DNA of 7,776 bases. Source: Vicinamibacteria bacterium (GTDB taxonomy: Bacteria > Acidobacteriota > Vicinamibacteria > Vicinamibacterales > 2-12-FULL-66-21). The first letter of the stretch is position 1. The number at the start of each line of letters is the position of its first letter. Below, in pieces: positions 1-5,570 of this stretch. The stretch spans positions 1 through 7,776 of the forward strand of contig JAICSD010000208.1 of the NCBI GenBank assembly GCA_025937075.1. The letters are read 5' to 3'. A program made the translations under genes and the position numbers. A model generated the notes under the pieces. The model was not told the origin of the DNA, made no database searches, and saw only the letters and a list, made by a program, of their open reading frames with translations.

Positions 1-168
1 CTGGGCGTCGCGGTTCTGCTGAACTGGCCCGTCTGGGCCGGCTTTGCCTCCGTCGGTGTGCTGCTGATCATCATTGGCGGCGTGGCCGCGATGGCCGCGC
101 GCAAAATCATGAATGACGTGCAGCCGATGCCGCGCACCGTGGAAACGGTAAAGGAGACCTTCCAATGA
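1..168 (+). CDS. C-terminal part of a YqjE/phage-holin-like membrane protein (partial)
   Basis: The window opens inside this gene, in frame 1, and the last 55 residues are visible. They hold a hydrophobic stretch (VWAGFASVGVLLIIIGGVAA) and then a basic/polar tail ending VETVKETFQ. A membrane hairpin followed by a short cytoplasmic tail, directly ahead of a DUF3618 gene, is the usual context of the 'phage holin family'/YqjE-type proteins (Phage_holin_3_6). Despite the name these are chromosomal small membrane proteins, often linked to envelope stress and not to lysis. The stop TGA overlaps the next gene's start as ATGA, so the two are probably translationally coupled. The family call rests on half a protein plus gene order. 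That it is membrane-embedded is clear; the exact family is likely but not certain. Confidence 0.6.
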   Translation: MGVAVLLNWPVWAGFASVGVLLIIIGGVAAMAARKIMNDVQPMPRTVETVKETFQ

Positions 169-431
169 CGAACGCGACCGACCCGTCGATGCCGCTGAGC
201 TCGATGGAGGAGGACATCGCCGGCACCCGCGCGTCGCTGAACCGCAAGATTGACGAGATCGAGAGGCGGCTGACGCCGGCGCACATCAAAGCACAGGTCC
301 GGCGGAAGCTGGATCCGGAGCCGTACACCACGTGGCTGGCGCTGGGCGCTGTGGCGCTGGGGACCCTGATGGTGGTGCGCAGCTGGCCGCGCCACCGTGA
401 GACGGACGCGCAGCTCGGGTACCCGGGTTAA
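165..431 (+). CDS. DUF3618 family small membrane protein
   Basis: This 88-aa protein has a polar N-terminus, a short amphipathic/coiled segment at residues 16-37 (EEDIAGTRASLNRKIDEIE, then RRL) typical of DUF3618, a basic linker, and one transmembrane helix at about residues 56-71 (TWLALGAVALGTLMVV). The tail after the helix is short and polar. The ATG has a good SD (AAGGAG at 151-156, 8 nt upstream) lying inside the previous gene, and the start overlaps that gene's stop by 4 nt. In the family these proteins sit beside YqjE/holin-like genes and are compared with ElaB/YqjD-type inner-membrane proteins; the function is not established. The stop TAA shares the palindrome TTAA with the stop of the convergent mreB, so there is no room for a terminator between them. 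Confidence 0.85.
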   Translation: MTNATDPSMPLSSMEEDIAGTRASLNRKIDEIERRLTPAHIKAQVRRKLDPEPYTTWLALGAVALGTLMVVRSWPRHRETDAQLGYPG

Positions 432-1444
432 TCCATCGCGACTTTCCGCAGGAGCGGAAGGTCGGTGAGGATCTTGCCCGCGCCGAGGACGACGGAGGTC
501 AGCGGGTTCTCCGCGACGAGGACGGGCAGGCCCGTTTCTTCGCGCAGCCGCTTGTCGAGATTGCGCAGGAGCGCGCCGCCGCCCGTCAGCACGACTCCGC
601 GATCGAAGATATCGGCCGACAGCTCCGGCGGAACGCGCTCGAGTGCGTCCCGGACCGCCTGCACGATCATGCGCAGCGGTTCGGCGAGCGCCTCCCGCAC
701 TTCCTTGTCCGTCAGCACGATCGTGCGCGGCACCCCTTCCAGCAGGTGGCGTCCCTTGACTTCCATCTGCAGCGACTGCTCGAGCGGCGCCGCCGATCCC
801 AGCTCGAATTTGATCTGTTCCGCCGTGCGCTCTCCGACCAGGAGGTTGTAGGTGCGGCGCAGGTAATGAATGATCGCTTCGTCGAGCGCGTTGCCCGCCA
901 CGCGCAGCGATCGCCCGTAGACCGTCCCGGCAAGCGAGATCACCGCGATGTCCGTGGTCCCGCCGCCGATGTCGACGATCATGTTGCCGGCCGCTTCGGT
1001 GACCGGCAGGCCCGATCCGATGGCCGCGGCCATGGGCTCGTCGACGAGGTGCACTTCGCTCGCTTTCACGCGGAAGCCGCTGTCCTTCACCGCGCGCCGC
1101 TCGACCTGCGTGATCTCCGGTGGCACGCCGATGACCAGACGCGGCCGCACCAGCGGGCGCTTGCCGTGCACTTTCCGGACGAAGTGCATCAGCATCTTCT
1201 CGGCGGCGTCGAAGTCCGCAATCACACCATCCTTCATGGGACGCACCGGCTTGATGTTCGGCGGCGTCCGGCCGAGCATCTCGTGCGCTTCGGCGCCGAC
1301 GGCCTCGATCTCGCCTTTCGCCGTGTTGAACGCCACGATCGACGGCTCGTTGAGGACGATGCCGCGGCCGCGCGCGAAGACGCACGTGTTGGCCGTGCCG
1401 AGATCGATCGCAACATCGGTTGCAAACACAGACAACAGGTTCAT
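428..1444 (-). CDS. mreB: Rod-shape-determining actin homologue MreB
   Basis: This 338-aa protein is normal in length for MreB, the actin-like filament that positions the elongasome at the inner membrane. The actin-fold signatures appear in order: phosphate-1 loop DLGTANT (residues 14-20), MLGRTPPNIKPVRPMKDGVI (56-75), VDEPMAAAIG (134-143) carrying the likely catalytic acid, phosphate-2 loop DIGGGTTDIAVI (158-169), and adenosine motif LTGGGALLRNLD (286-297). The start at 1444 is chosen because MNLLSVFATDVAIDLG matches the family N-terminus, with a short hydrophobic membrane-binding stretch. The frame stays open upstream to 1537, but the extra 31 residues are Arg/Gly-rich and unlike MreB. The SD is weak. 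No mreC, mreD, pbp2 or rodA lies nearby: the downstream neighbour is convergent and the upstream one is the permease. It is therefore a stand-alone copy, perhaps a second mreB. Confidence 0.97.
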   Translation of the reverse strand: MNLLSVFATDVAIDLGTANTCVFARGRGIVLNEPSIVAFNTAKGEIEAVGAEAHEMLGRTPPNIKPVRPMKDGVIADFDAAEKMLMHFVRKVHGKRPLVRPRLVIGVPPEITQVERRAVKDSGFRVKASEVHLVDEPMAAAIGSGLPVTEAAGNMIVDIGGGTTDIAVISLAGTVYGRSLRVAGNALDEAIIHYLRRTYNLLVGERTAEQIKFELGSAAPLEQSLQMEVKGRHLLEGVPRTIVLTDKEVREALAEPLRMIVQAVRDALERVPPELSADIFDRGVVLTGGGALLRNLDKRLREETGLPVLVAENPLTSVVLGAGKILTDLPLLRKVAMD

Positions 1445-1670
1445 GTAGACGCGTCCCGAAAAGTTGGCGGTGAGACGAGAACCCCCGTTCCCGCCCCACC
1501 GCCGTGGGAAGGAGGATGTTGTCCCGGCCAGAGGCATAACTCGTTCCGCACGGGACAGACCCCGGAATCACGAAATGTGCGGGAATTCATGCAGGATTGT
1601 CGCGCGAGGCTCCGGGCGGCACGCGCGCCCGATTACGAGACTGCGCGCAGATCACAAAATTGAAACGGAG

Positions 1671-1713
1671 GTCGGTGGTCGGTTTGTCGGTTGTCGGTTG
1701 TCGGTTGTCGGAG
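1671..1713. repeat. Tandem heptamer array (GTCGGTT units), left of the permease gene
   Basis: Six consecutive units of the 7-mer GTCGGTT (equivalently GTTGTCG in another phase) run from 1671. Units start at 1671 (last base changed), 1678, 1686, 1693, 1700 and 1707 (partial), with one extra T at 1685. It lies just downstream of the permease stop at 1729-1731. A G/T-rich tail (GGGGGTTGGGAGTC, about 1717-1730) follows on the right. A related array in the same orientation lies at 4201-4249, upstream of the permease. Short heptamer arrays of this kind are non-coding repeats; the open frames through them are artefacts of the 7-nt period. Confidence 0.85.
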
Positions 1714-1728
1714 GCTGGGGGTTGGGAG

Positions 1729-4155
1729 TCAACTCTCGCGCAGCGCCGTCATGGGATCCACGCGCGTCGCCACCCGCGCGGGGACGTAGCAGGCGGCGGC
1801 CGCGACGGATAGCAGCGCGAGCGCCACGGCGGCGAACACCGCGGGATCGTGAGGACTGACGCCGAACAGCAGGCTCTGGAGGTAGCGGGCCGCTGCGAAC
1901 GCCGCCGTGACGCCGATGCACACGCCGATACCCGCCGTCCGCAGCCCCTGCCCGAGCACGAGCCGCAGGATGGATCGGCGATCGGCGCCGAGCGCCTGGC
2001 GAATCCCGAACTCGCGAACGCGCTGCGCGACGCCGAACGCGAGCACGCCGTAGATCCCGATCGCCGACAACACGAGCGCGACCAGTCCGAACAGCGCGAG
2101 CAGCGCCATCGGCGCGCGGCGCGTCTGCAGCGAGCGCGACATCCACTCGTCCATCGTGCGGACGTCGGCGATCGGCTGCTCCGGATCGATCGATCGGACC
2201 GCCTCCCGTACCTGGGAAACGACCGTTTCGGGGTCGAGCGCCGTTTTCAGCACGAGCGCCATCGAACGCGGCGCCACTTGTGCGGCCGGATAGTACAGGC
2301 GCTCCTTCGTCACGGGCTCGCCGAGATCGATGCTGTTGATCGTGCCGACGACCCCGACGATCGTGAACGTCGGGCTGTCGCGGCGGCTGCGCTGGATCTG
2401 CGCGCCAATGGGGCTGCGATCGCGAAAGTACTTCTTCACCAGATACTCGTCGACGACGACCACGGGCGGCGCCCCGGCAACGTCGGCCGCCGTGAACGTG
2501 CGTCCTTCGACGAGCGGAATGCGCATGGCCTTGAAATACTCGCCGCCGATGACTTCCTGACGCCCGTGCGGCATCGGCTCGTTCGGCCCCTCGGTGCGGC
2601 CGACGATCGAATACGAGCCCGAGCTCACATTGCCGTTGAACGGCACGTTCGTCGTCAAACCCGCGGAGGTGGCGCCCGGAATGGCGGCGACGCGATCGAG
2701 CAGCCTGGACCAGAACGCCGCGCGCGCGGGAAGGTCCGGATAGGACGTCGCCGGCAGCGCAATCTCGGCGGTGAGGACGTGCTGGGGCGAGAAGCCGGGA
2801 TCGACCTGCTGCAGCCGCGCGAAGCTGCGCACGAGCAGGCCGGCGCTGATCAACAGGACGACCGCGAGCGCCGTTTCCGAGACGACCAGCAGCGCACGGG
2901 TGGTCCCCGTCCGCTTTCCGGCCGTGCCGCGGCCGCTGTCGTCCTTCAGGGCGGCGGCCATCTGTCCCCGCAGAATCGCGATCGCCGGAACCAGGCCGAA
3001 GATAATGCCGGTGATCAGCGCGATCGCCAGCATGAACAGCAAGACCGGTGCGTTCGGCGTCGCGCCGGACGCGCCGGGAATCCGATCGGCGTTGAGTGCG
3101 ACGAGCGCGCGAACGCCGATGGCGCCAATCGCCACGCCGCACAGACCGCCCGCCGTCGATAGCACGAGCCCTTCGACGAGGAGCTGCCTGAGGATGCGGC
3201 CGCGTCCCGCGCCGAGCGTCGCGCGGATGGCCAGCTCGCGTGCGCGGCCCGTCGCGCGCATCAGCAGCAAGTTCGCCACGTTCGCGCACGCGATGAGCAG
3301 CACGATCAGCACGCCCGCCTGCAGCACGTACAGCGGCGCCTTCACGTCGCCGACGAGCTCGTCGCGCAAGGGAACGGCATAGCCGCTGAAGTGGCTCATC
3401 TTCATGAACGCCGCCCGCGCGGGCAGCCGATCGATGTTGCGATCGACGATCATGTTGAATTGCGCGTTCGCCTGTTCGATCGTCGCCCCCGGCCGGAGCC
3501 GCGCGATCATCTGGCTGAACTCGTTGCCACGCGCGGTGTCAGCCATCTGCTCGGGCGTGAAGGAGAACGGCACGAGCAGCGCGACCTCGGGATCCATCAG
3601 CTCGAAATCCGCCGGCAGCACGCCGACGACCTTGTACGCGTCCCCGTTGATCCGGATGCTGCGCCCGACGATGGCGCGATCGGAGCCGTAGTGAGAGGCC
3701 CAGAGCGCGTAGCTCAGGATCACGAACGTGTCCGCCTGCGGCCGCGCCTCGTCCTCCACGAAGCCGCGGCCGAGAAATGGCTCGCGGCCGAGCGTCGAGA
3801 AGAAGGAGGGCGTGACCGCAAGCGCGCGGAGCTGCTCGGGATGCCCGCCCTCGTTCAGGTTCGCCGTCCGCGGCGTCATGAGCGCGGCGTCTTCGAGCGC
3901 GGGCGCTGCGGTCTTGCGGTCGATGTAGTCGGGGATCGAGACGCTCGCCTTCGAGAGATTGATCCCGCCATAGCTGTTCCAGATGAAGACGAGGCGATCG
4001 GCATGCGCGTAGGGAAGCGGCCGCAGGAGCATTCGATAGAAGAGGCTGAAGATGGCCGTGTTGGCGCCGATGCCGAGGGCGAGCGTCAGAAGGGCGACGA
4101 GCGTGAAGACGGGATGCTTGCCGAGCGTGCGGATGGCGTAGCGAACGTCCTGCAT
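1729..4155 (-). CDS. ADOP-type MacB/FtsX family permease
   Basis: This 808-aa inner-membrane protein is built from two MacB-like halves. Half one has a first helix at about residues 15-37 with the hallmark LTLALGIGANTAIFS, a periplasmic MacB_PCD domain (about 45-265), and an FtsX block with helices near 275-298, 326-352 and 370-392, including RELAIRATLGAGRGRILRQL. Half two has a helix at about 421-442 (SETALAVVLLISAGLLVRSF), a second periplasmic domain (about 445-675), and a C-terminal FtsX block with helices near 683-708, 736-757 and 772-794. It contains REFGIRQALGADRRSILRLV and ends PARVATRVDPMTALRES. This is the 'acidobacterial duplicated orphan permease' layout at near full length, without the N-terminal PadR-like domain some members carry. 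No ABC ATPase gene is in the window. Related MacB/LolCE systems move lipoproteins, peptides or drugs; the substrate here is unknown. No clear SD precedes the ATG. Confidence 0.92.
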   Translation of the reverse strand: MQDVRYAIRTLGKHPVFTLVALLTLALGIGANTAIFSLFYRMLLRPLPYAHADRLVFIWNSYGGINLSKASVSIPDYIDRKTAAPALEDAALMTPRTANLNEGGHPEQLRALAVTPSFFSTLGREPFLGRGFVEDEARPQADTFVILSYALWASHYGSDRAIVGRSIRINGDAYKVVGVLPADFELMDPEVALLVPFSFTPEQMADTARGNEFSQMIARLRPGATIEQANAQFNMIVDRNIDRLPARAAFMKMSHFSGYAVPLRDELVGDVKAPLYVLQAGVLIVLLIACANVANLLLMRATGRARELAIRATLGAGRGRILRQLLVEGLVLSTAGGLCGVAIGAIGVRALVALNADRIPGASGATPNAPVLLFMLAIALITGIIFGLVPAIAILRGQMAAALKDDSGRGTAGKRTGTTRALLVVSETALAVVLLISAGLLVRSFARLQQVDPGFSPQHVLTAEIALPATSYPDLPARAAFWSRLLDRVAAIPGATSAGLTTNVPFNGNVSSGSYSIVGRTEGPNEPMPHGRQEVIGGEYFKAMRIPLVEGRTFTAADVAGAPPVVVVDEYLVKKYFRDRSPIGAQIQRSRRDSPTFTIVGVVGTINSIDLGEPVTKERLYYPAAQVAPRSMALVLKTALDPETVVSQVREAVRSIDPEQPIADVRTMDEWMSRSLQTRRAPMALLALFGLVALVLSAIGIYGVLAFGVAQRVREFGIRQALGADRRSILRLVLGQGLRTAGIGVCIGVTAAFAAARYLQSLLFGVSPHDPAVFAAVALALLSVAAAACYVPARVATRVDPMTALRES

Positions 4156-4200
4156 GCGCGATTGGACGGCCGGGGACGCAGAAGGGTTCTGATCGCTGAG

Positions 4201-4249
4201 GTTGTCGGTAGCCGGTTGTCGGTTGCCGGTTGCCGGTCGGTTGTCGGTT
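4201..4249. repeat. Tandem heptamer array (GTTGTCG/GTTGCCG units), right of the permease gene
   Basis: Degenerate 7-nt units begin at 4201 (GTTGTCG), 4208 (GTAGCCG), 4215 (GTTGTCG), 4222 and 4229 (both GTTGCCG), then a 4-nt partial GTCG at 4236 and another GTTGTCG at 4240. The array starts 45 nt upstream of the permease ATG and has the same orientation as the array at 1671-1713. To its right are GCGAAGG twice (4252-4258 and 4262-4268) and a GTTGG-rich segment, GGGAGTTGGAAGTTGGGAA at 4280-4298, echoing the G/T tail beside the left array. The 147-bp gap between the permease and the PRC gene holds essentially only these repeats; no convincing promoter was seen in it. Confidence 0.8.
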
Positions 4250-4302
4250 ACGCGAAGGAGCGCGAAGGCGGGTTGTGGTGGGAGTTGGAAGTTGGGAATT
4301 CG

Positions 4303-4716
4303 CTACGCGGCGGTCGGGGCGAACATCACCGTGATGACATCCTCGTCCGTGAATGGACGAACGGATTCCTCGTCGAACACCTCGCGCTCGACGTGCGCCG
4401 CCGGCTCGTCCAGGCGAAGCGTGCGGCACGAGCGGTCGAGTTGCGGGAGATTCTCGACAGGGAGAAGATACCGGCCTTTGCGGAAGCGTCCCGATTTGAC
4501 GACCAGATACCGGACACGGCGAGCAGAAGGTTCTATGATGACGCCGTCGACGTCCCCGAGCTTCTCTTCGTCGCGCGCCCGGACTTCCAGGTCGGCTAAT
4601 TTTCCCGCTGGAATTTCAACGTTTCTGGCTGCCAGATAGCAGAGATCCGAACCGCCCGATCGACGAGTACTTCCGTTCCTTCCCACGCCTTCTTCATTTA
4701 GCAAGCGTGGTGCCAC
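4303..4716 (-). CDS. PRC-barrel domain protein
   Basis: Up to 137 aa. The core at about residues 38-93 (KLADLEVRARDEEKLGDVDG, then VII, then RYLVVKSGRFRKGRYLLPVE) reads as a PRC-barrel: a small beta-barrel with the typical 'lGdVdGvii....rrvrYlVv' pattern and a following LLP strand. PRC-barrels occur in photosynthetic reaction-centre H subunits, RimM and many stress-linked soluble proteins of unknown role. The C-terminal part is acidic and ends DVITVMFAPTAA. The start is uncertain. GTG at 4716 gives the longest frame but has no SD and sits against a hairpin. GTG at 4686 or CTG at 4635 would remove a Gly/Arg/Ser-rich N-terminus that does not look like part of the domain. The gap to the upstream membrane-peptide gene is 28 nt, so co-transcription is likely. 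Confidence 0.8.
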   Translation of the reverse strand: MAPRLLNEEGVGRNGSTRRSGGSDLCYLAARNVEIPAGKLADLEVRARDEEKLGDVDGVIIEPSARRVRYLVVKSGRFRKGRYLLPVENLPQLDRSCRTLRLDEPAAHVEREVFDEESVRPFTDEDVITVMFAPTAA

Positions 4717-4736
4717 GGCGGCACAACCTGTGCCGC
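4706..4736 (-). promoter_or_regulatory. Two adjacent hairpins over the PRC gene's start region
   Basis: GCGGCAC (4718-4724), loop AACCT, GTGCCGC (4730-4736) is a perfect 7-bp stem with a 5-nt loop. Directly beside it CGTGG-TG-CCACG (4706-4717) is a 5-bp stem covering the putative GTG start at 4714-4716. Neither is followed by a T-run on either strand, so an intrinsic terminator is unlikely. They could limit translation from that GTG, or show that the true start is further in. The role is inferred only. Confidence 0.4.
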
Positions 4737-4744
4737 ACGAGCCA

Positions 4745-4888
4745 TTACCGGGTGCTGTGCGCGGTCGAGTTTACGCGCGCGCTCGAGGCGGCAATCGACG
4801 CCGCCGCACGGCCGCGCTCCGTCGCCACCGATGCCAGGAACAACACCACGAGAACTGCCCCCACCGCTGCCCCGATAGTCCGACCCAT
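4745..4888 (-). CDS. 47-aa single-pass membrane peptide (hypothetical)
   Basis: A short gene chosen for its ribosome site: GGGAGG at 4895-4900 (minus strand) is 6 nt ahead of the ATG at 4886-4888, one of the two strongest SD sites in the window. The product begins MGRTIGAAVGAVLVVLFLAS: a short basic N-terminus, then an uninterrupted hydrophobic segment (about residues 5-22), then a basic, Ala/Ser-rich polar tail (VATERGRAAAS onwards). It may be a small inner-membrane protein or a secreted peptide with a signal sequence; AAA at 28-30 could serve a signal peptidase. No lipobox is present. I do not recognise a family. It lies between the lipoprotein (179 nt upstream) and the PRC-barrel gene (28 nt downstream). 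The same frame is open further upstream to 5194, but that part is Arg/His-rich and has no comparable SD. Confidence 0.6.
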   Translation of the reverse strand: MGRTIGAAVGAVLVVLFLASVATERGRAAASIAASSARVNSTAHSTR

Positions 4889-4905
4889 TGAAAACCTCCC
4901 GCGAG

Positions 4906-4921
4906 CGGCACACGAGTGCCG
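4906..4921 (-). other. Hairpin in the leader of the 47-aa peptide gene
   Basis: CGGCAC (4906-4911), loop ACGA, GTGCCG (4916-4921) forms a perfect 6-bp stem about 6 nt upstream of the SD at 4895-4900. A second, weaker stem (AGGGCA 4940-4945 with TGCCCT 4953-4958, 7-nt loop) lies further up. The 179-nt gap up to the lipoprotein stop holds nothing else I can support. With no T-run on either strand, these are more likely mRNA leader structure than terminators. Confidence 0.35.
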
Positions 4922-5067
4922 AGCCAAAACGCCTAAGCGAGGGCAACGGTCGTGCCCTGCGCGCGACAGCTCGCAACCCCAGTCGTTCGTGTCGTTTACG
5001 AAGATCCGCGGCAGCGGCGCAGCAGCCCAGCGATTACAGATTTGAGGGAGGAATGACGAGACGCGCA

Positions 5068-5442
5068 TCAGCGAATGACGACGTGGACGGGCGTGGAGCG
5101 CGAGCTTTCCTTCACGGACGATCCCTCCAGCACGTATGCGGCGACCTGGAGCGTATGCGGACCGGGCGACATCCTGGGCAGCGGACACGTGCACGAGAAC
5201 CCCGCAGCACCGGGCGTATCACTGCACGTGGCGTCGGTGATCTCCGTACGGGTGCCGTCCACGTACATCGCATAGCGAAGCTTGGAGAGCTCGGTGCGAT
5301 CGGCGGCCTTCTGGTCCCAACCGAACCGCTCGTGCCCGGTGAGCACCGGCGCCTCCTCCGACACCGACGCAGAACGCCGGCATGCGGTAGCCGCGATCAG
5401 CGCGAGGACACACAGCAGCATCCGGCATGGGGCGTTTCGCAT
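5068..5442 (-). CDS. Small envelope lipoprotein, Vicinamibacteria-type
   Basis: A 124-aa product beginning MRNAPCRMLLCVLALIAATA-C. It has a basic n-region, a hydrophobic core, and a probable lipidation Cys at residue 21 (ATA-C, slightly off the L-A-G/A-C consensus). The mature part carries a compact beta-type domain: RYAMYVDGTRTEITDATC, a Cys-containing turn (GFSCTCPLP), then SPGPHTLQVAAYVLEGSSV. The 'yvDG.r.el.d..C......f.C..plP.m..G.HtL.vaa' pattern resembles short Ig/FN3-like modules I associate with secreted acidobacterial proteins; I know of no assigned function. The start could also be ATG at 5452-5454, four codons upstream, which follows TAG-AAAA. The 5442 start has GGA about 7 nt before it. 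Neither has a strong SD. Upstream lies the possible leader ORF and hairpin pair. Confidence 0.75.
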   Translation of the reverse strand: MRNAPCRMLLCVLALIAATACRRSASVSEEAPVLTGHERFGWDQKAADRTELSKLRYAMYVDGTRTEITDATCSDTPGAAGFSCTCPLPRMSPGPHTLQVAAYVLEGSSVKESSRSTPVHVVIR

Positions 5443-5458
5443 GTGCGCATCCATTTTT

Positions 5459-5566
5459 CTATGGCAGGCTGCCGACACGCAGCCTGCGTGTCGATGCCGC
5501 CTGACGTTGGTCAATGCCGAATGCCGGGTGTAACGGCTCATCGATGCCGAGAGTGTGGAGGACCAT
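5459..5566 (-). CDS. Possible 35-aa leader ORF between methyltransferase and lipoprotein
   Basis: An ATG at 5564-5566, placed TAG-AAAA-ATG after the methyltransferase stop, opens a 35-codon frame. It begins MVLHTLGIDEPLHPAFGIDQ and ends RRLRVGSLP at a TAG (5459-5461). That stop is again followed by AAAA-ATG, the upstream start candidate of the lipoprotein. The last dozen codons cover both competing hairpins. It has no SD and no recognisable domain, so it may not be translated. The arrangement resembles a leader peptide controlling the next gene, but that is inference from position alone. Confidence 0.25.
   Translation of the reverse strand: MVLHTLGIDEPLHPAFGIDQRQAASTRRLRVGSLP
5464..5492 (-). 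promoter_or_regulatory. Two mutually exclusive hairpins ahead of the lipoprotein gene
   Basis: GACACGCA (5474-5481), loop GCC, TGCGTGTC (5485-5492) is a perfect 8-bp stem. GCAGGCTGC (5464-5472), loop CGACAC, GCAGCCTGC (5479-5487) is a perfect 9-bp stem. They share bases 5474-5487, so only one can form at a time. In the minus-strand transcript the second one ends 9 nt before the ATG at 5454. This is the geometry of an attenuator or translational switch. There is no U-run after it, so control of ribosome access would be more likely than termination. Function is untested. Confidence 0.5.
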
Positions 5567-5570
5567 TTTT

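Noticed and set aside
1445..1537. N-terminal extension of MreB by 31 residues
   Set aside because: The added sequence is Arg/Gly-rich and unlike MreB; the family N-terminus begins exactly at the ATG at 1442-1444.
1630..1657. Possible mreB promoter: TTGTGA, 16 nt, TAATCG on the minus strand, around the palindrome CTGCGCGCAG
   Set aside because: The -10 match is poor and the implied leader is about 190 nt; not strong enough to annotate.
746..1663. Plus-strand open frame of 305 codons opposite mreB
   Set aside because: Its Arg/His/Asp-rich composition mirrors the mreB codons; no start signal or domain.
1671..1713. CRISPR array
   Set aside because: The units are 7-nt contiguous repeats without spacers.
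1652..3289. Long minus-strand open frame of 545 codons across the permease
   Set aside because: It is Arg-rich with no domain, in another frame of the permease gene, and ends in the heptamer array; a high-GC shadow.
4640..4720. tRNA-like TTCGGAT motif on the minus strand near 4646-4652
   Set aside because: The flanking bases do not pair into a T-arm and no acceptor or anticodon arm fits.
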